A stretch of 64,000 nt of DNA from Colwellia sp. (GCA_029938115.1 JAPYOP010000021.1:1-64000), one strand, 5' to 3'. Shown: positions 1 to 9,318, numbered from the stretch's first letter. Notes: generated by a model from the sequence alone, not told the origin. Program-made: numbers and translations.

Positions 1-17
1 AATAAACTCATACGGGA

Positions 18-851
18 TCAATAAACCTTTCTATGCGCTTTTATTATTTTTTGCCAAGGGATATTCTGGTTACCTAAACTAAGAAAATCAGGATTAAGCA
101 GGCTTTCTCTTTTATTGTAGCTGAGCGGATTAAATTCACTGTCTATAATAGTGCCACCGGCTTGTTCTAAAATACATTGACTAGCGCCAGTGTCCCACTC
201 GCCTGTTACGCCAATACGCAAATAACAATCGGCACCACCTTCTGCTATTAGGCAGTTTTTCAAAGAACAACTGCCTAATGCAACATAGTCAAAATCAAAA
301 TCGTTATTTAAATACTGTCCCATCAAATCTAGCTGTTGCCTACGACTAATAGCAATCTTAATTCGGCGCTGTTCTTGATAGGGCGCGACATGAATTTGAT
401 GACTACGACTATTACTTTGAAGATTACAGTCTTTAAAAGCACCTAAGTCATTTTGAGCAAAATAGGTTAAATGATGATCGGGGGCGTGAATAACACCAAT
501 GCTTGGCCAGCCATTTTCAACTAAAGCAATATTTACGGCAAAATCGCCACTGCCAATAATATACTCGCCCGTGCCATCAATAGGGTCCAGCAACCAATAC
601 CTGTCCCATTTTTCACGTTGAGCTAAGGCAACCGTACCGACCTCTTCTGAAATAATCGGGATATCGGGCGTTAACGTTTTAAGTTGATCCATTAAGATAT
701 CATTAGCTGCGATATCAGCACTAGTGACCGGGCTCTCATCTGCTTTTAATTCTGCGGTAAAACTTTTATCGCGGTAATATTTCATTACCTCAACACCTGC
801 TTTTTTCGCGCTATCCAAGGCTATGTTTAATAATTTTTCATCACTCATCAT
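18..851 (-). CDS. cysQ: 3'(2'),5'-bisphosphate nucleotidase CysQ
   Basis: Inositol-monophosphatase-fold phosphatase that hydrolyses 3'-phosphoadenosine 5'-phosphate (PAP) to AMP, recycling the by-product of sulfate assimilation; cytoplasmic or membrane-associated. Metal-binding motifs are visible: SEEVG near residue 68, DPIDGTGE at about 89-96 (D89 and D92 as ligands) and WDTGA near 220. At 277 aa the length is normal for the family. The start overlaps the nudE stop (ATGA-type overlap; two adjacent Met codons, at 851 and 848), so the two genes are translationally coupled. The nudE-cysQ pair beside gsp genes is a common gammaproteobacterial arrangement. Confidence 0.93.
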   Translation of the reverse strand: MMSDEKLLNIALDSAKKAGVEVMKYYRDKSFTAELKADESPVTSADIAANDILMDQLKTLTPDIPIISEEVGTVALAQREKWDRYWLLDPIDGTGEYIIGSGDFAVNIALVENGWPSIGVIHAPDHHLTYFAQNDLGAFKDCNLQSNSRSHQIHVAPYQEQRRIKIAISRRQQLDLMGQYLNNDFDFDYVALGSCSLKNCLIAEGGADCYLRIGVTGEWDTGASQCILEQAGGTIIDSEFNPLSYNKRESLLNPDFLSLGNQNIPWQKIIKAHRKVY

Positions 852-1426
852 GCATTATCCTGACTGGCTAATTTACTTGGTGAAAGGTGATCGACTAATA
901 ACATTAACGCGGCAATACTGCGCGCTTCTTTAAAATCAGGTTGTTGTAACAAAGTTTTATAGTCTTTAATGGGCCATGAAATCACTTCTAAGGGTTCTGG
1001 TTCATCACCTTCTAATTGAGCAGGATATAAATCACTAGCAATAAAGATATCCATTTTTGCATTAAAAAATGCTGGAGCCATCATTACTTGTGAAAGGTGA
1101 TGCAACTGCTTAGTGCCATAGAATATTTCTTCTTGTAACTCTCGATTAGCCGCTTGCTCTGGCACTTCACCAGGGTCAACTAAACCTTTTGGAAAACCTA
1201 GTTCGTAACTATGAGTGCCTGCGCAATATTCACGTACAAGCAATATTGTATCGCTATCAAGCATTGGCACTATCATAACAGCACCATTACCTGAGCCAAG
1301 CATACGCTCATACTGGCGCTGTTCACCATTACTAAAGGTTAATTCAAGCTGCTCAATAGTAAACAAGCGGCTTTTAGCTACTTGCTTTTGACCATTGATT
1401 TTCGGTAATTGATTTTTCCCTATCAT
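848..1426 (-). CDS. nudE: ADP compounds hydrolase NudE (Nudix family)
   Basis: Nudix hydrolase expected to cleave ADP-ribose, NADH and diadenosine polyphosphates; cytoplasmic. The Nudix box is visible from GLVDPGE through RELQEE, with the catalytic glutamates present. The Gly that normally follows (REUXEEXGU) is replaced by Phe (EEIFYG). The 192-aa length is typical of NudE. First gene of a nudE-cysQ unit, divergent from yrfG. Assignment to NudE rather than another ADP-sugar Nudix enzyme rests on similarity plus the cysQ/yrfG neighbourhood. Confidence 0.88.
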   Translation of the reverse strand: MIGKNQLPKINGQKQVAKSRLFTIEQLELTFSNGEQRQYERMLGSGNGAVMIVPMLDSDTILLVREYCAGTHSYELGFPKGLVDPGEVPEQAANRELQEEIFYGTKQLHHLSQVMMAPAFFNAKMDIFIASDLYPAQLEGDEPEPLEVISWPIKDYKTLLQQPDFKEARSIAALMLLVDHLSPSKLASQDNA

Positions 1427-1442
1427 AACTCTTCAAGATTGA

Positions 1443-1471
1443 TTATTAATTCTTTTGATACCAGTTATAAT
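1443..1471 (+). promoter_or_regulatory. possible sigma70 promoter for yrfG
   Basis: A perfect -10 hexamer TATAAT (1466-1471) lies 17 bp after a weak -35-like TTATTA (1443-1448), about 33 bp upstream of the yrfG ATG. Only the -10 is convincing. Confidence 0.3.
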
Positions 1472-1503
1472 GACACGATAAACATCAACTATGGAACCTA
1501 TAA

Positions 1504-2178
1504 ATGCTTAATTGGTCAGAAATATCTACTGTTTTACTCGACATGGATGGAACCATATTAGATTTACACTTCGACACTCATTTTTGGCTAGAGCACTTTC
1601 CTGTTCGTTACAGTGAAAAACATGGTATTAGTGTTGAAGAAGCCAAGCAAAAGCTTATCGGTCACTATCAAGAACTAACCGGAACCATAGAGTGGTATTG
1701 TTTGGATTACTGGACTGAATTTACCCAAATGCCAATTCCGCTTATTAAACGTGAAGTGCAGCATTTAATCCAATTACGTGAAGACGCTGATGAATTTTTA
1801 ACCGCATTAAAGCAAAGTGGTCGAGAAGTTATTTTAGTTACTAATGCTCACCCAGATGCCTTGTCATTAAAAATTGAGCGCACCCAATTAGATAAATACT
1901 TTGACGTGCTTTATTCAACCCATGAATTTGGCGTAGTGAAAGAGTCACAATTACTTTGGCAAAAACTGCAAACTAAGCAAGGCTTTGAACTAGAAAGCAC
2001 CTTATTTGTAGATGATAGTTTACCGGTCTTAGAATCAGCTCAAAAATACGGTATCAAACATATACTGGCGGTAGAGAATCCGGATAGTCAAAAACCAGCG
2101 AATAATTTTAAAAACTTTACTTCTATTTCTGATTATCGTCAGTTAACTAAAGATATATTAGCTAATCCAGTAAAGTGA
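1504..2178 (+). CDS. yrfG: GMP/IMP nucleotidase YrfG (HAD superfamily)
   Basis: HAD-type 5'-nucleotidase that dephosphorylates purine monophosphates; cytoplasmic. HAD motif I is LLDMDGT near residue 12 (nucleophile and acid Asp), motif II VTNAH near 112, and motif IV FVDDS near 168. At 224 aa it matches the YrfG family, and yrfG beside nudE and hslR is classical synteny; here hslR lies beyond the gsp operon. Downstream, an 8-bp inverted repeat (CATGTTAC 2183-2190 / GTAACATG 2224-2231) with a long loop lacks a T-run, so it is not called a terminator. Confidence 0.88.
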   Translation: MLNWSEISTVLLDMDGTILDLHFDTHFWLEHFPVRYSEKHGISVEEAKQKLIGHYQELTGTIEWYCLDYWTEFTQMPIPLIKREVQHLIQLREDADEFLTALKQSGREVILVTNAHPDALSLKIERTQLDKYFDVLYSTHEFGVVKESQLLWQKLQTKQGFELESTLFVDDSLPVLESAQKYGIKHILAVENPDSQKPANNFKNFTSISDYRQLTKDILANPVK

Positions 2179-2313
2179 ATATCATGTTACACATTGATAC
2201 CTGAAGCGAGTATATATTCAAACGTAACATGTTTATAATTAATACAACTAAGGCACTAATAATTAATAATATCAAGGGAACTAAGTTCTTTTTATTAATG
2301 GAGTAATACTAGA

Positions 2314-3543
2314 TTGAATTTTCATACAAAGCATAATAACTTGCATAAATATTTACTAGTTTCAGTTTTTTTCATCGGGTTAACAGGTTGTGGTGGTTCT
2401 TCATCAGAAGAAGAAGTAATAACTCCAGAGCCAACCCCTGCCCCAGAAGTTACTCCTCCCATAGTTGAGTCAAATATAAAAGAATGGTGGGACACAACAA
2501 CACCTGATTTTTCAGAAAATCCTGACAGACCTGTTATTACTCTGATTGATAATCACACGCTATATTTACCCGTTGGTGCTAATTATCAAGAGGTTGGCGC
2601 AACGGCAGTAGATAAGCAAGATGGCGATATTTCAGGGCAAATTGTAATTACCAGCAACTTAAATGTTAATTTAGCTGATGATTATTTTGTTCGTTATTCA
2701 GTTAAAGATAGTGACGATATAACAGCAATTGAAGCAGTACGCATAGTACGAGTAGTAGACGATAAACCGCAAAAATTGACTTCACGTCCTGTGGGCAATT
2801 CATACTCTCATTTAGGTTACATCGAGCATCTACCCGAAAATTATGGAGAAAATCCAGATCAGTTATACCCACTATTTATTTTTAATCACGGCAATGGTTC
2901 AAATGCCGTTATATCAGGCGATGACCCATTAAAATCATTATTACAAATAGGCAGGTTCGATGGTTTACCACAACTAGTCAACTCAAATAACTGGGATGAA
3001 AACGACTCTTTTGTCGCTTTAGCACCACAGTTAGGGCATCCGGGGCAAAATGATCCTATCGAACGAATTGACGCTTTTATAGATTTTGCCATTGCCACGT
3101 ATAAAATAGATCCAGAGCGCGTTTATGTTACAGGCTGGAGTCAAGGTGCTTTTATGACCTATTATTATGCTCAAAAGCATCCTGACAAAGTGGCGGCTAT
3201 TGTCCCTATTTCTGGCGGAATGTATTTAGAAGACATGGTTGCTGAAGAATATTGTAGTTTAGAATCTGTGCCAATATGGGCCTTTCATGGTGCTGATGAC
3301 GCAGTAGTAATAAGCCAACGGGATATTGATACCATAGGTAATTTACAACAAAATTGTAATAATATCGTATTACCTAAAATAACCATCTATCAAGAACGTG
3401 ATCATTTTTATGTCTATCATGGCACATTTGATTTAACTCATTTAGCTAATGGTTCAGAAGATATCATCAGTGATCCGGCTTATGATTTATATGATCAAAA
3501 TATCTATTCATGGCTATTAAGCCATTCGAAAAGTAGAGAATAA
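2314..3543 (+). CDS. secreted lipoprotein esterase with DUF5011 Ig-like domain and PHB-depolymerase-like hydrolase domain
   Basis: Probable surface or periplasmic esterase. The N-terminus is a lipoprotein signal with lipobox LTGC near residue 26, then a Glu/Pro-rich linker. An Ig-like domain of the DUF5011 type (about residues 75-150) precedes an alpha/beta-hydrolase domain with nucleophile motif GWSQG near 274, an acid in GADDAVV and a His in RDHFYVYH. The predicted start is TTG, with a GGAG about 10 bases upstream and no better ATG before the lipobox. It sits alone between yrfG and gspN, a place usually without a gene, so it may be an insertion. Substrate unknown; feruloyl or polyester esterases share this fold. 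Confidence 0.72.
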   Translation: MNFHTKHNNLHKYLLVSVFFIGLTGCGGSSSEEEVITPEPTPAPEVTPPIVESNIKEWWDTTTPDFSENPDRPVITLIDNHTLYLPVGANYQEVGATAVDKQDGDISGQIVITSNLNVNLADDYFVRYSVKDSDDITAIEAVRIVRVVDDKPQKLTSRPVGNSYSHLGYIEHLPENYGENPDQLYPLFIFNHGNGSNAVISGDDPLKSLLQIGRFDGLPQLVNSNNWDENDSFVALAPQLGHPGQNDPIERIDAFIDFAIATYKIDPERVYVTGWSQGAFMTYYYAQKHPDKVAAIVPISGGMYLEDMVAEEYCSLESVPIWAFHGADDAVVISQRDIDTIGNLQQNCNNIVLPKITIYQERDHFYVYHGTFDLTHLANGSEDIISDPAYDLYDQNIYSWLLSHSKSRE

Positions 3544-3595
3544 TACAGCTAAACTAAAGTAGTCACTTGCTTTCTAATTATGTTCACAAAGCCTG

Positions 3596-4348
3596 TTAAA
3601 ATGACAAACGATAGCGTCCTTGGCTATCTTTGTTACCTAAAAAAGGTAAAACATTGTTAAGCACTTGTGGGAATTTAGCGCTAGGTTTTAAAAAGCCATT
3701 ACCTGAGATTTTACCACCTTTGCGTACATAAGCGTTGAAGGTTAAGCCGAGGTCGTTTTTCGGTGAAAGAATTAATGATAGCGCTCCATCCTCACAGCCA
3801 ATATCACCATTAAAGCTACCTAGTTTGATATTTTGTTCTAAAGCTACCACGCCTGCTTTTGACCACACTGCTGAACCATTTGCAGCAATACATTGATAGC
3901 CTTTTTGTAGATCTATTTCAGCGTTAGAAACGTTCAATTCAACATCACCCTGCGCTGACATAGGTAAAGGCAAGGTGAGCTGTTGTGCTATCTCATTCGC
4001 TTTGACTAACACCTTGAGATCACTAAGTTGTACTGTGTTTTGTGAAACTTCTAAGACGAACTCTCCTTCAGGGCCTGCAATAAAAGAGTCGCCAAAGGTG
4101 ATAGATAGATTAGGTGTTAAGGTAAACAAAGACCAAAAACTTAAGCGAGCATTAACTTTTTGAATACTCGTTTCACCAACAACTACCTGCTCAACATTGG
4201 TATTCCACGCACTACCTGTCACCCCGAAAATAGTTAAATTTTTAGGTGTTTCAAACTGATTGAACAACAGGGTTGCTGGTAATGTAGCGATTAAAAAACC
4301 AATATAGGTGATTAAAAAAACACCGCTAATGATGAACTTATTTTTCAT
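3596..4348 (-). CDS. gspN: type II secretion system protein N (GspN)
   Basis: Accessory inner-membrane component of the type II secretion system. One N-terminal membrane segment (about residues 7-28) is followed by a periplasmic beta-rich domain with repeated hydrophobic strands, as in GspN/EpsN. At 250 aa it is of normal length. Last gene of the minus-strand gsp operon, 45 bp after gspM. Present in Vibrio, Shewanella and Colwellia type operons but absent from several others, so probably not always essential. Confidence 0.88.
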   Translation of the reverse strand: MKNKFIISGVFLITYIGFLIATLPATLLFNQFETPKNLTIFGVTGSAWNTNVEQVVVGETSIQKVNARLSFWSLFTLTPNLSITFGDSFIAGPEGEFVLEVSQNTVQLSDLKVLVKANEIAQQLTLPLPMSAQGDVELNVSNAEIDLQKGYQCIAANGSAVWSKAGVVALEQNIKLGSFNGDIGCEDGALSLILSPKNDLGLTFNAYVRKGGKISGNGFLKPSAKFPQVLNNVLPFLGNKDSQGRYRLSF

Positions 4349-4393
4349 TTATTGTCTCTGCTTAACGCTTGTGTGTAGTTAAATTGTAAAAGT

Positions 4394-4879
4394 TTACTGT
4401 CTAGTTAGCTGTAATCGACGAACACGCACTTCGCCTGTTTTATCACCTTGAGTTAAATCAATAGCTTGAACTTGTAAGCCTTCATTGTTTGCCAAGTGTT
4501 CTAACCAAAAAAGTAACTGAGTGAATGGTGCGCTATCAAGCCACACTTGCAAAATTTCACCTTGAGGCTGCATACGAGTAATAGTTAGCTGTTGCTGATT
4601 TGCCGTGCGATTAATAATACTCGACAAACTGCCGGTACTTTTTTTATTGCCGCCTGTAGATCTAACACTTTGATAACGAGCTGTATTGTCCGTAACCCAA
4701 GTTAACAGAGCTTGTCTGCTAGCCAAGCGTTTTTCAGTTTTAGCTAGATTTTCATTTAATGGCATCCATAACAGGCTATAAAGTAAAAAAACTGATACTG
4801 CTGAACCCATAGCTAAAACTAGTCGTTGTTCGCGTAAGTTAAGCCCATGCCACCATGCTTTTATTGCTGATAAATTCAT
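4394..4879 (-). CDS. gspM: type II secretion system protein M (GspM)
   Basis: Bitopic inner-membrane protein that pairs with GspL in the assembly platform. It has a short cytoplasmic N-terminus (WWHGLNLREQRLV), a membrane segment at about residues 21-40, a coiled-coil-like stretch and a ferredoxin-like periplasmic domain. 161 aa is typical. Its start overlaps the gspL stop by one base, indicating translational coupling. Confidence 0.93.
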   Translation of the reverse strand: MNLSAIKAWWHGLNLREQRLVLAMGSAVSVFLLYSLLWMPLNENLAKTEKRLASRQALLTWVTDNTARYQSVRSTGGNKKSTGSLSSIINRTANQQQLTITRMQPQGEILQVWLDSAPFTQLLFWLEHLANNEGLQVQAIDLTQGDKTGEVRVRRLQLTRQ

Positions 4880-6222
4880 TATGAACGCCCCTTACTGCTT
4901 TCTTTACTGGTGATACTAAATGAACCGGTAACTTGTTCGCCTTGGTTGTTTTGTGCACCTTGTTTTACGGTTAAATTAGCCGCATTAAGTGCTCTTTTAA
5001 AACGCTCAAAATGCTGATAATCATCAGCAATAGCTTGCAGGCGAAGCTCTTGCCTTTTGCCATCAAACTTCAAAGACTCCGGTTTCAACTCAGGAACTTT
5101 TGCAAAGGCTGGTTGTACTTTTGACAACATAGTTAAGAAACCCGTTTGATCACTACTGCCACCAAGTTGTGCTATTTTTCTATTCAACTGAGATTTAATA
5201 GTACCAATACGTATTTTTTTTGCGCTTGGAAAAGCTTTTTTATAACGGGCAATTATTTGCGCTTCGACTTGTTCCTGCTGCGCTGAAAGTTGCCATAACT
5301 GTGCACCTTTATAACCAACATTCAACAATAAAGCACAAACTGCAATACCTGCAGCCCAGAGCCAATTATTAACGTTTTTTGAACGACGCTCTTTCAGTTT
5401 AAACTCACCTTGCAGCAAATTAAATTGACTGTTCTGGCAATGTTGCGCGAGCAAAGCTAAAGGCAACTCTGCTTGAGCTTTATTAATTGTTAAACCATTT
5501 TGTTCAGAGATTTCATTAAGATTTGGTAAATCTGAATAGGCATTGATAATAAGATCACTTTGCTCATCAGTTGTACTGCTCTGTATGTCGCTAGCGTGGG
5601 ACTTAGCAATAACATGTTGCAGGGCAAACTGCCACGCGTCACTATCAAGCGTAAAACCTTGCCATTCACCTCGTCGAACCACTATTTGCGTTTCATATGA
5701 CGAAGTATTTGAAGAGCCATCTGAATTTTCAGAAATATTTACTGGTCGAAGTGCAATGGCACTCCATTGGCCATCAACGTAAGGTATCGCAAGAGTTTCA
5801 GGCTGGATCGTTTTCACCTGAATTTCTGCGTCAGCTAACCATGTTTGCCATTGCAACATTTGTGCTTTGTCAGTAATGGCTACAAAACAGTTATAATTAT
5901 CACTATCGCTAGCAATATCTGCATAAGCAAAGAATAATTGGTCAACATCTTGTGCTAATTCATCTTCAAGCATGTAAGGCACAGCAGAGCGTGTTGCACG
6001 TTGTGATTTAGTTGGCACAGTTAAGCGCTTTAATAATACGTCACAGCCCGGCACAAACACCTTAACTAAACGTTGCTGTGCCTTGTCGGTTAACTCATTT
6101 AATTGCTGAGCATTGGCTAATTCGCCACTGGCAATAATTTCTTGCTCTGTAGAGCTAAAGATTAACCAAGACACTTCATCTTGAGCTTGACTACCTAGGC
6201 GTATATATAAAATCTCGGCCAT
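4879..6222 (-). CDS. gspL: type II secretion system protein L (GspL)
   Basis: Actin-like-fold inner-membrane protein that recruits the ATPase GspE to the platform. A large cytoplasmic domain (about residues 1-280) is followed by one membrane segment (NWLWAAGIAVCALLLNVGY, about 286-304) and a periplasmic ferredoxin-like domain. The cytoplasmic part includes a long acidic/Ser-rich insert (NSDGSSNTSSYE). Preceded by a 265-bp non-coding stretch after gspK containing a terminator-like hairpin, so gspLMN may be transcribed partly on its own. Confidence 0.93.
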   Translation of the reverse strand: MAEILYIRLGSQAQDEVSWLIFSSTEQEIIASGELANAQQLNELTDKAQQRLVKVFVPGCDVLLKRLTVPTKSQRATRSAVPYMLEDELAQDVDQLFFAYADIASDSDNYNCFVAITDKAQMLQWQTWLADAEIQVKTIQPETLAIPYVDGQWSAIALRPVNISENSDGSSNTSSYETQIVVRRGEWQGFTLDSDAWQFALQHVIAKSHASDIQSSTTDEQSDLIINAYSDLPNLNEISEQNGLTINKAQAELPLALLAQHCQNSQFNLLQGEFKLKERRSKNVNNWLWAAGIAVCALLLNVGYKGAQLWQLSAQQEQVEAQIIARYKKAFPSAKKIRIGTIKSQLNRKIAQLGGSSDQTGFLTMLSKVQPAFAKVPELKPESLKFDGKRQELRLQAIADDYQHFERFKRALNAANLTVKQGAQNNQGEQVTGSFSITSKESSKGRS

Positions 6223-6345
6223 TATACCATTTCCATTAAGTTAGTTCTCACTCAGAGCTTGTCAGCGGTTTGAGAACAAATAGAATTTGTTTGCATATAG
6301 TTATTCTATATTAAATAAATTCTGTGCGGTTATCTAATCGCTGAA

Positions 6346-6366
6346 AAACTCCCAAAGGGCGAGTTT
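6346..6366 (-). terminator. terminator-like hairpin between gspK and gspL
   Basis: On the minus strand an 8-bp stem with one bulged base (arms AAACTC/GAGTTT extended by CC/GG) and a 4-nt loop is followed by five T residues. It lies in the gap between gspK and gspL, in the direction of operon transcription, and could attenuate read-through. The rest of the 6223-6487 gap is AT-rich with no ORF seen. Confidence 0.4.
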
Positions 6367-6487
6367 AAAAAGGCTTACAGCCTGCGTTATTGATTTCGAC
6401 AAGGGAACAACCATTCTCTTTAATCAAAGCCTTGCCTCTTAGCCTTTTAACTATCGCTGAGAGGGAAGAAACTTAGTGGAATTGGTA

Positions 6488-7507
6488 TTAATTGCGTCCT
6501 ATGGTACGACTGATCACATCAATATATTTATTATTTGTTATTTTCATCACGGAACTCATAGCAAAATAACTGTCATTAAAACTGGCACTAGCTTTTAGTT
6601 TAAAGTATTCGCTATCAACTACAAACTGTTCTTTTTTGTCCTCAAAATTTCTGAGCTTAGTAACTTCGGGTAAACCATAAAAATCGTCTATAGAGGCAAA
6701 GCCTTCTTCTTCTCTAGCACTTAATATTTCCTGTGCTTCATCTAACGTTGAATCAAGTAAAGCTTGTAGCAATTCAGCTTGATCACTTTTAAAGGTGTTA
6801 ATGTTTATTTTATGTTGATGACTCTCTGGAATAACACAAACGTAAGGTTTAATCGCATCAATAATAACAGGTGTAAAATGCTCGACTACTCTTAACTCAT
6901 TGACACTGGCTAAATAATGATTGGCGGCAAGATAGGGGAATTCTCGTGACGCATAATCATTATCTTCGGCGCCACCATTACTACTTATACCGCTGTCTTC
7001 ATCTAACCAATCAGTGAGTGCGTCGGCCATCGAATCTGCTTCAAATTGACTAACACCCTCGATGTGTAAATTCATCAATAACGCTACAAGGGCTAGTCGA
7101 GCAGGTGCTTTTTGATTACTTGAGCGCCCCCCAGCACCCGTAGTGCTTTCTGGTTTAGCACGTAATGCATTAAGATTTAAACAGCTTTGCAGATCCGTTA
7201 TTTCACCTGATATAGTGCCAAAATCAACGGGATAGGTGGTTTCACCCTGTGCCCAAATTTGCCCTAAATGGGTAACTTTATCATCTTTTTCAAACGCAGT
7301 AATTAAGACACGTTTGGTAAAAGCCTCAGCCCCCATAGCATACCAATAGGCTTGTTGATTAAAAGCGATATTTGCGCTGCGCTGCATTTGCATTTGCAAA
7401 CGGGCGGTCATTTGACTCGCAATAACGGCACATAAGGCAACAATTAACATCACGGTAATAAGTGCAACACCTTTTTGCTGGTGATATTTATCTAATCGAA
7501 TTATCAC
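6488..7507 (-). CDS. gspK: type II secretion system minor pseudopilin GspK
   Basis: Large minor pseudopilin that caps the pseudopilus tip with GspI and GspJ. Short basic leader, then the prepilin-type segment GVALITVMLIVALCAVIA, which lacks Glu5 as is normal for GspK. The large alpha domain inserted in the pilin fold accounts for the 339 aa. An acidic, probably Ca-binding stretch is visible (DWLDEDSG, GGAEDNDY). The start overlaps gspJ by 4 bases. Confidence 0.93.
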   Translation of the reverse strand: MIIRLDKYHQQKGVALITVMLIVALCAVIASQMTARLQMQMQRSANIAFNQQAYWYAMGAEAFTKRVLITAFEKDDKVTHLGQIWAQGETTYPVDFGTISGEITDLQSCLNLNALRAKPESTTGAGGRSSNQKAPARLALVALLMNLHIEGVSQFEADSMADALTDWLDEDSGISSNGGAEDNDYASREFPYLAANHYLASVNELRVVEHFTPVIIDAIKPYVCVIPESHQHKININTFKSDQAELLQALLDSTLDEAQEILSAREEEGFASIDDFYGLPEVTKLRNFEDKKEQFVVDSEYFKLKASASFNDSYFAMSSVMKITNNKYIDVISRTIGRN

Positions 7508-8169
7508 GGTTTTGTACCTGCAGCTTGTTTTTTCTTAGCTAAGCCGTCACCTGGAACCAAAAATTGTCGACGAATGACACCGAAATCTTTGGTCTCTATT
7601 TCAATGGCGATAGCTAATGGTAAAGAGTTAGTTGCCCAAGTCTCTTGCCACTTTTTACCATCGTAATACTCAAATAATATCTCGGTAACATCAGTGATCA
7701 GTGGTCTAACTTTTGGTTCTTCACCAACAACAGAGTCAACAAAATTAAAATGTAAACGCTGCAGTGTTTCTTCGCTTATTCTATATGCCACCGCTTGCAT
7801 ATCACTTCTTGGTAGCAATAAACCGGGATTTGTCCAACCGTGCCGAACAAAAGCAATGGCTTGTTCTTCAGAAGCAAAACTATCACTCGCTGTTTGTATT
7901 AATCGCTCTAACGGCGCTTCGCCATCAAGGCGTATAGTACGACGTGATATTTGCGTAATATCACGTTCAATAATTAAAAAAGCGCGTTGCAATTCATTTT
8001 GTCGCTCACTACTCTGCTTTGCTATTGCATCACCTCGTAAAACCGTATCAAATATAGTGAAACTAGAAAGACTAATAATAGAAAAAATGGCAATAGCAAT
8101 CAGCACTTCTAATAAGGTAAAGCCGCTATTGTTTTTTTGCATTAACGATGTGGTATTGCGACTTAGCAC
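7504..8169 (-). CDS. gspJ: type II secretion system minor pseudopilin GspJ
   Basis: Minor pseudopilin of the tip complex. Type IV prepilin cleavage site in SGFTLLEVLIAIAIFS near residue 15, with Glu5 present; the hydrophobic helix runs to about residue 45. A GspJ-type globular domain follows, including the RRQFLVPGDG end typical of this subunit. 221 aa. Overlaps gspI by one base and gspK by four, so tightly coupled in the H-I-J-K block. Confidence 0.93.
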   Translation of the reverse strand: MLSRNTTSLMQKNNSGFTLLEVLIAIAIFSIISLSSFTIFDTVLRGDAIAKQSSERQNELQRAFLIIERDITQISRRTIRLDGEAPLERLIQTASDSFASEEQAIAFVRHGWTNPGLLLPRSDMQAVAYRISEETLQRLHFNFVDSVVGEEPKVRPLITDVTEILFEYYDGKKWQETWATNSLPLAIAIEIETKDFGVIRRQFLVPGDGLAKKKQAAGTKP

Positions 8170-8600
8170 TATTTCTCCACCTTAGAAACATAGGTGGTTA
8201 AACTGCTAATAGCTAATTCATCATCTTCGTTTAACCTTACTTCCATGACAATAGCTCGCATATCTTTATCCGTAGTTTTGATGACTTTTTGTTGCCAAAA
8301 CCAAGCTCGACCTGCTAATTCAACTTCGCCTTTAAAGTTATTCTTAGGAGGCCATTTTTCGTCAACACTTACCGCTACAAGTTGATTTGAAGCAACCCAA
8401 TTAGCAAACATTTTGCTTTCTAGATAACCAATGTTACGCGCATTATTACTTGCTGCACTTAATAGTGCTATACCGGCAATAGCAAACACTGCCATAGCTA
8501 GCATCACTTCAATTAAAGTAAAACCTTTATGCTTAGGTGGCTTGGATGGCTGGTGGCACTTTTGTCGCAGCAAGCTACGACCTACGTTGAGATTAATCAT
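8169..8600 (-). CDS. gspI: type II secretion system minor pseudopilin GspI
   Basis: Minor pseudopilin that nucleates the tip complex with J and K. Prepilin motif KGFTLIEVMLAMAVFAIAG with cleavage after about residue 26; the leader is long (it starts MINLNVGRSLLRQ) because no internal Met codon is available, so a non-ATG start nearer the cleavage site cannot be excluded. The start overlaps the gspH end by 8 bases. 143 aa total, normal for GspI. Confidence 0.9.
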   Translation of the reverse strand: MINLNVGRSLLRQKCHQPSKPPKHKGFTLIEVMLAMAVFAIAGIALLSAASNNARNIGYLESKMFANWVASNQLVAVSVDEKWPPKNNFKGEVELAGRAWFWQQKVIKTTDKDMRAIVMEVRLNEDDELAISSLTTYVSKVEK

Positions 8601-9237
8601 CTAACACCGGACCTTCAACGGTTAAAGGAATGCTATAAATTCCGGTAACGCGATAAGCTAGATCGTCTAAATCATCATAGAGCGATGCTTCTTCGGTGAA
8701 ACTAAAAGTTAAACTAAACGGGGTAATATCACCACCCGATAGAATATAGACTTGCGGTAATAATATTTTTTCTTTTTTAGCGTTCTTTTCTCTTTCTATA
8801 TCATCAAAAGAAAGGTATTCATCATCTGCTGCTTTAAAAACTGATGAGTCGAACAGTAGTGGTTCATCAATGGGTAGGTCATCTAAAGCTAATTTGAAGG
8901 TGACATTTTCAGGCAATGTTTGTGCTGCTAACCAGTCCTGCTCAGGTATGACACTCCATTTAACGCCGTCATACCCCAAAAATTGATAACTTTCTTTATC
9001 AATATATAAACCCAACTCAATATTATTTAGCAAACCATAGTTTGAGGCACTTTCAAAAAGTTCAGCAAATTTATAACTGGTTTTTTTCAACACATCTTCA
9101 GGGCGTTTACCGGAAAAATTAAACTGCACGCTTGAAACAATCAAGCCAATTAACGCAATCACCACTAAGACTTCAAGCAAGGTGAAGCCTTTGTTGTTAT
9201 TGGTTCGATTTGAATATAAAGCGTGGTTTTGTTTCAT
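8593..9237 (-). CDS. gspH: type II secretion system minor pseudopilin GspH
   Basis: Minor pseudopilin linking the tip complex to the GspG fibre. Prepilin motif KGFTLLEVLVVIALIGLIVS after a 17-residue leader; Glu5 present. The globular domain is acidic (many Asp/Glu between residues 120 and 180). 214 aa is within the family range. First gene after the 246-bp non-coding gap that follows gspG, so its expression relative to gspG may be set by the hairpin in that gap. Confidence 0.88.
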   Translation of the reverse strand: MKQNHALYSNRTNNNKGFTLLEVLVVIALIGLIVSSVQFNFSGKRPEDVLKKTSYKFAELFESASNYGLLNNIELGLYIDKESYQFLGYDGVKWSVIPEQDWLAAQTLPENVTFKLALDDLPIDEPLLFDSSVFKAADDEYLSFDDIEREKNAKKEKILLPQVYILSGGDITPFSLTFSFTEEASLYDDLDDLAYRVTGIYSIPLTVEGPVLDD

Positions 9238-9271
9238 GTGTTTTCGATGGTTTTCTTATAATTCCAACTAA

Positions 9272-9295
9272 AAAGAGGGAATAAACACCCTCTTT
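9272..9295 (-). terminator. terminator-like hairpin between gspG and gspH
   Basis: Perfect 8-bp inverted repeat AAAGAGGG/CCCTCTTT with an 8-nt loop. On the minus strand the 3' arm runs into a five-T stretch. It lies downstream of gspG and just upstream of gspH, so it could reduce transcription into the minor pseudopilin genes or stabilise the gspG message end. Confidence 0.5.
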
Positions 9296-9318
9296 GTCGG
9301 ACTAAAGTCCAACCTACA
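9293..9318. repeat. dispersed intergenic repeat, compact copy
   Basis: Contains TTTGTCGGACT (9293-9303) followed by AAAGTCCAACCTACA (9304-9318). The same two words, with one mismatch, recur in the gap at 54172-54249. The GGACT/AGTCC halves form a small hairpin. Likely a genome-wide intergenic repeat of the REP type. Confidence 0.5.
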
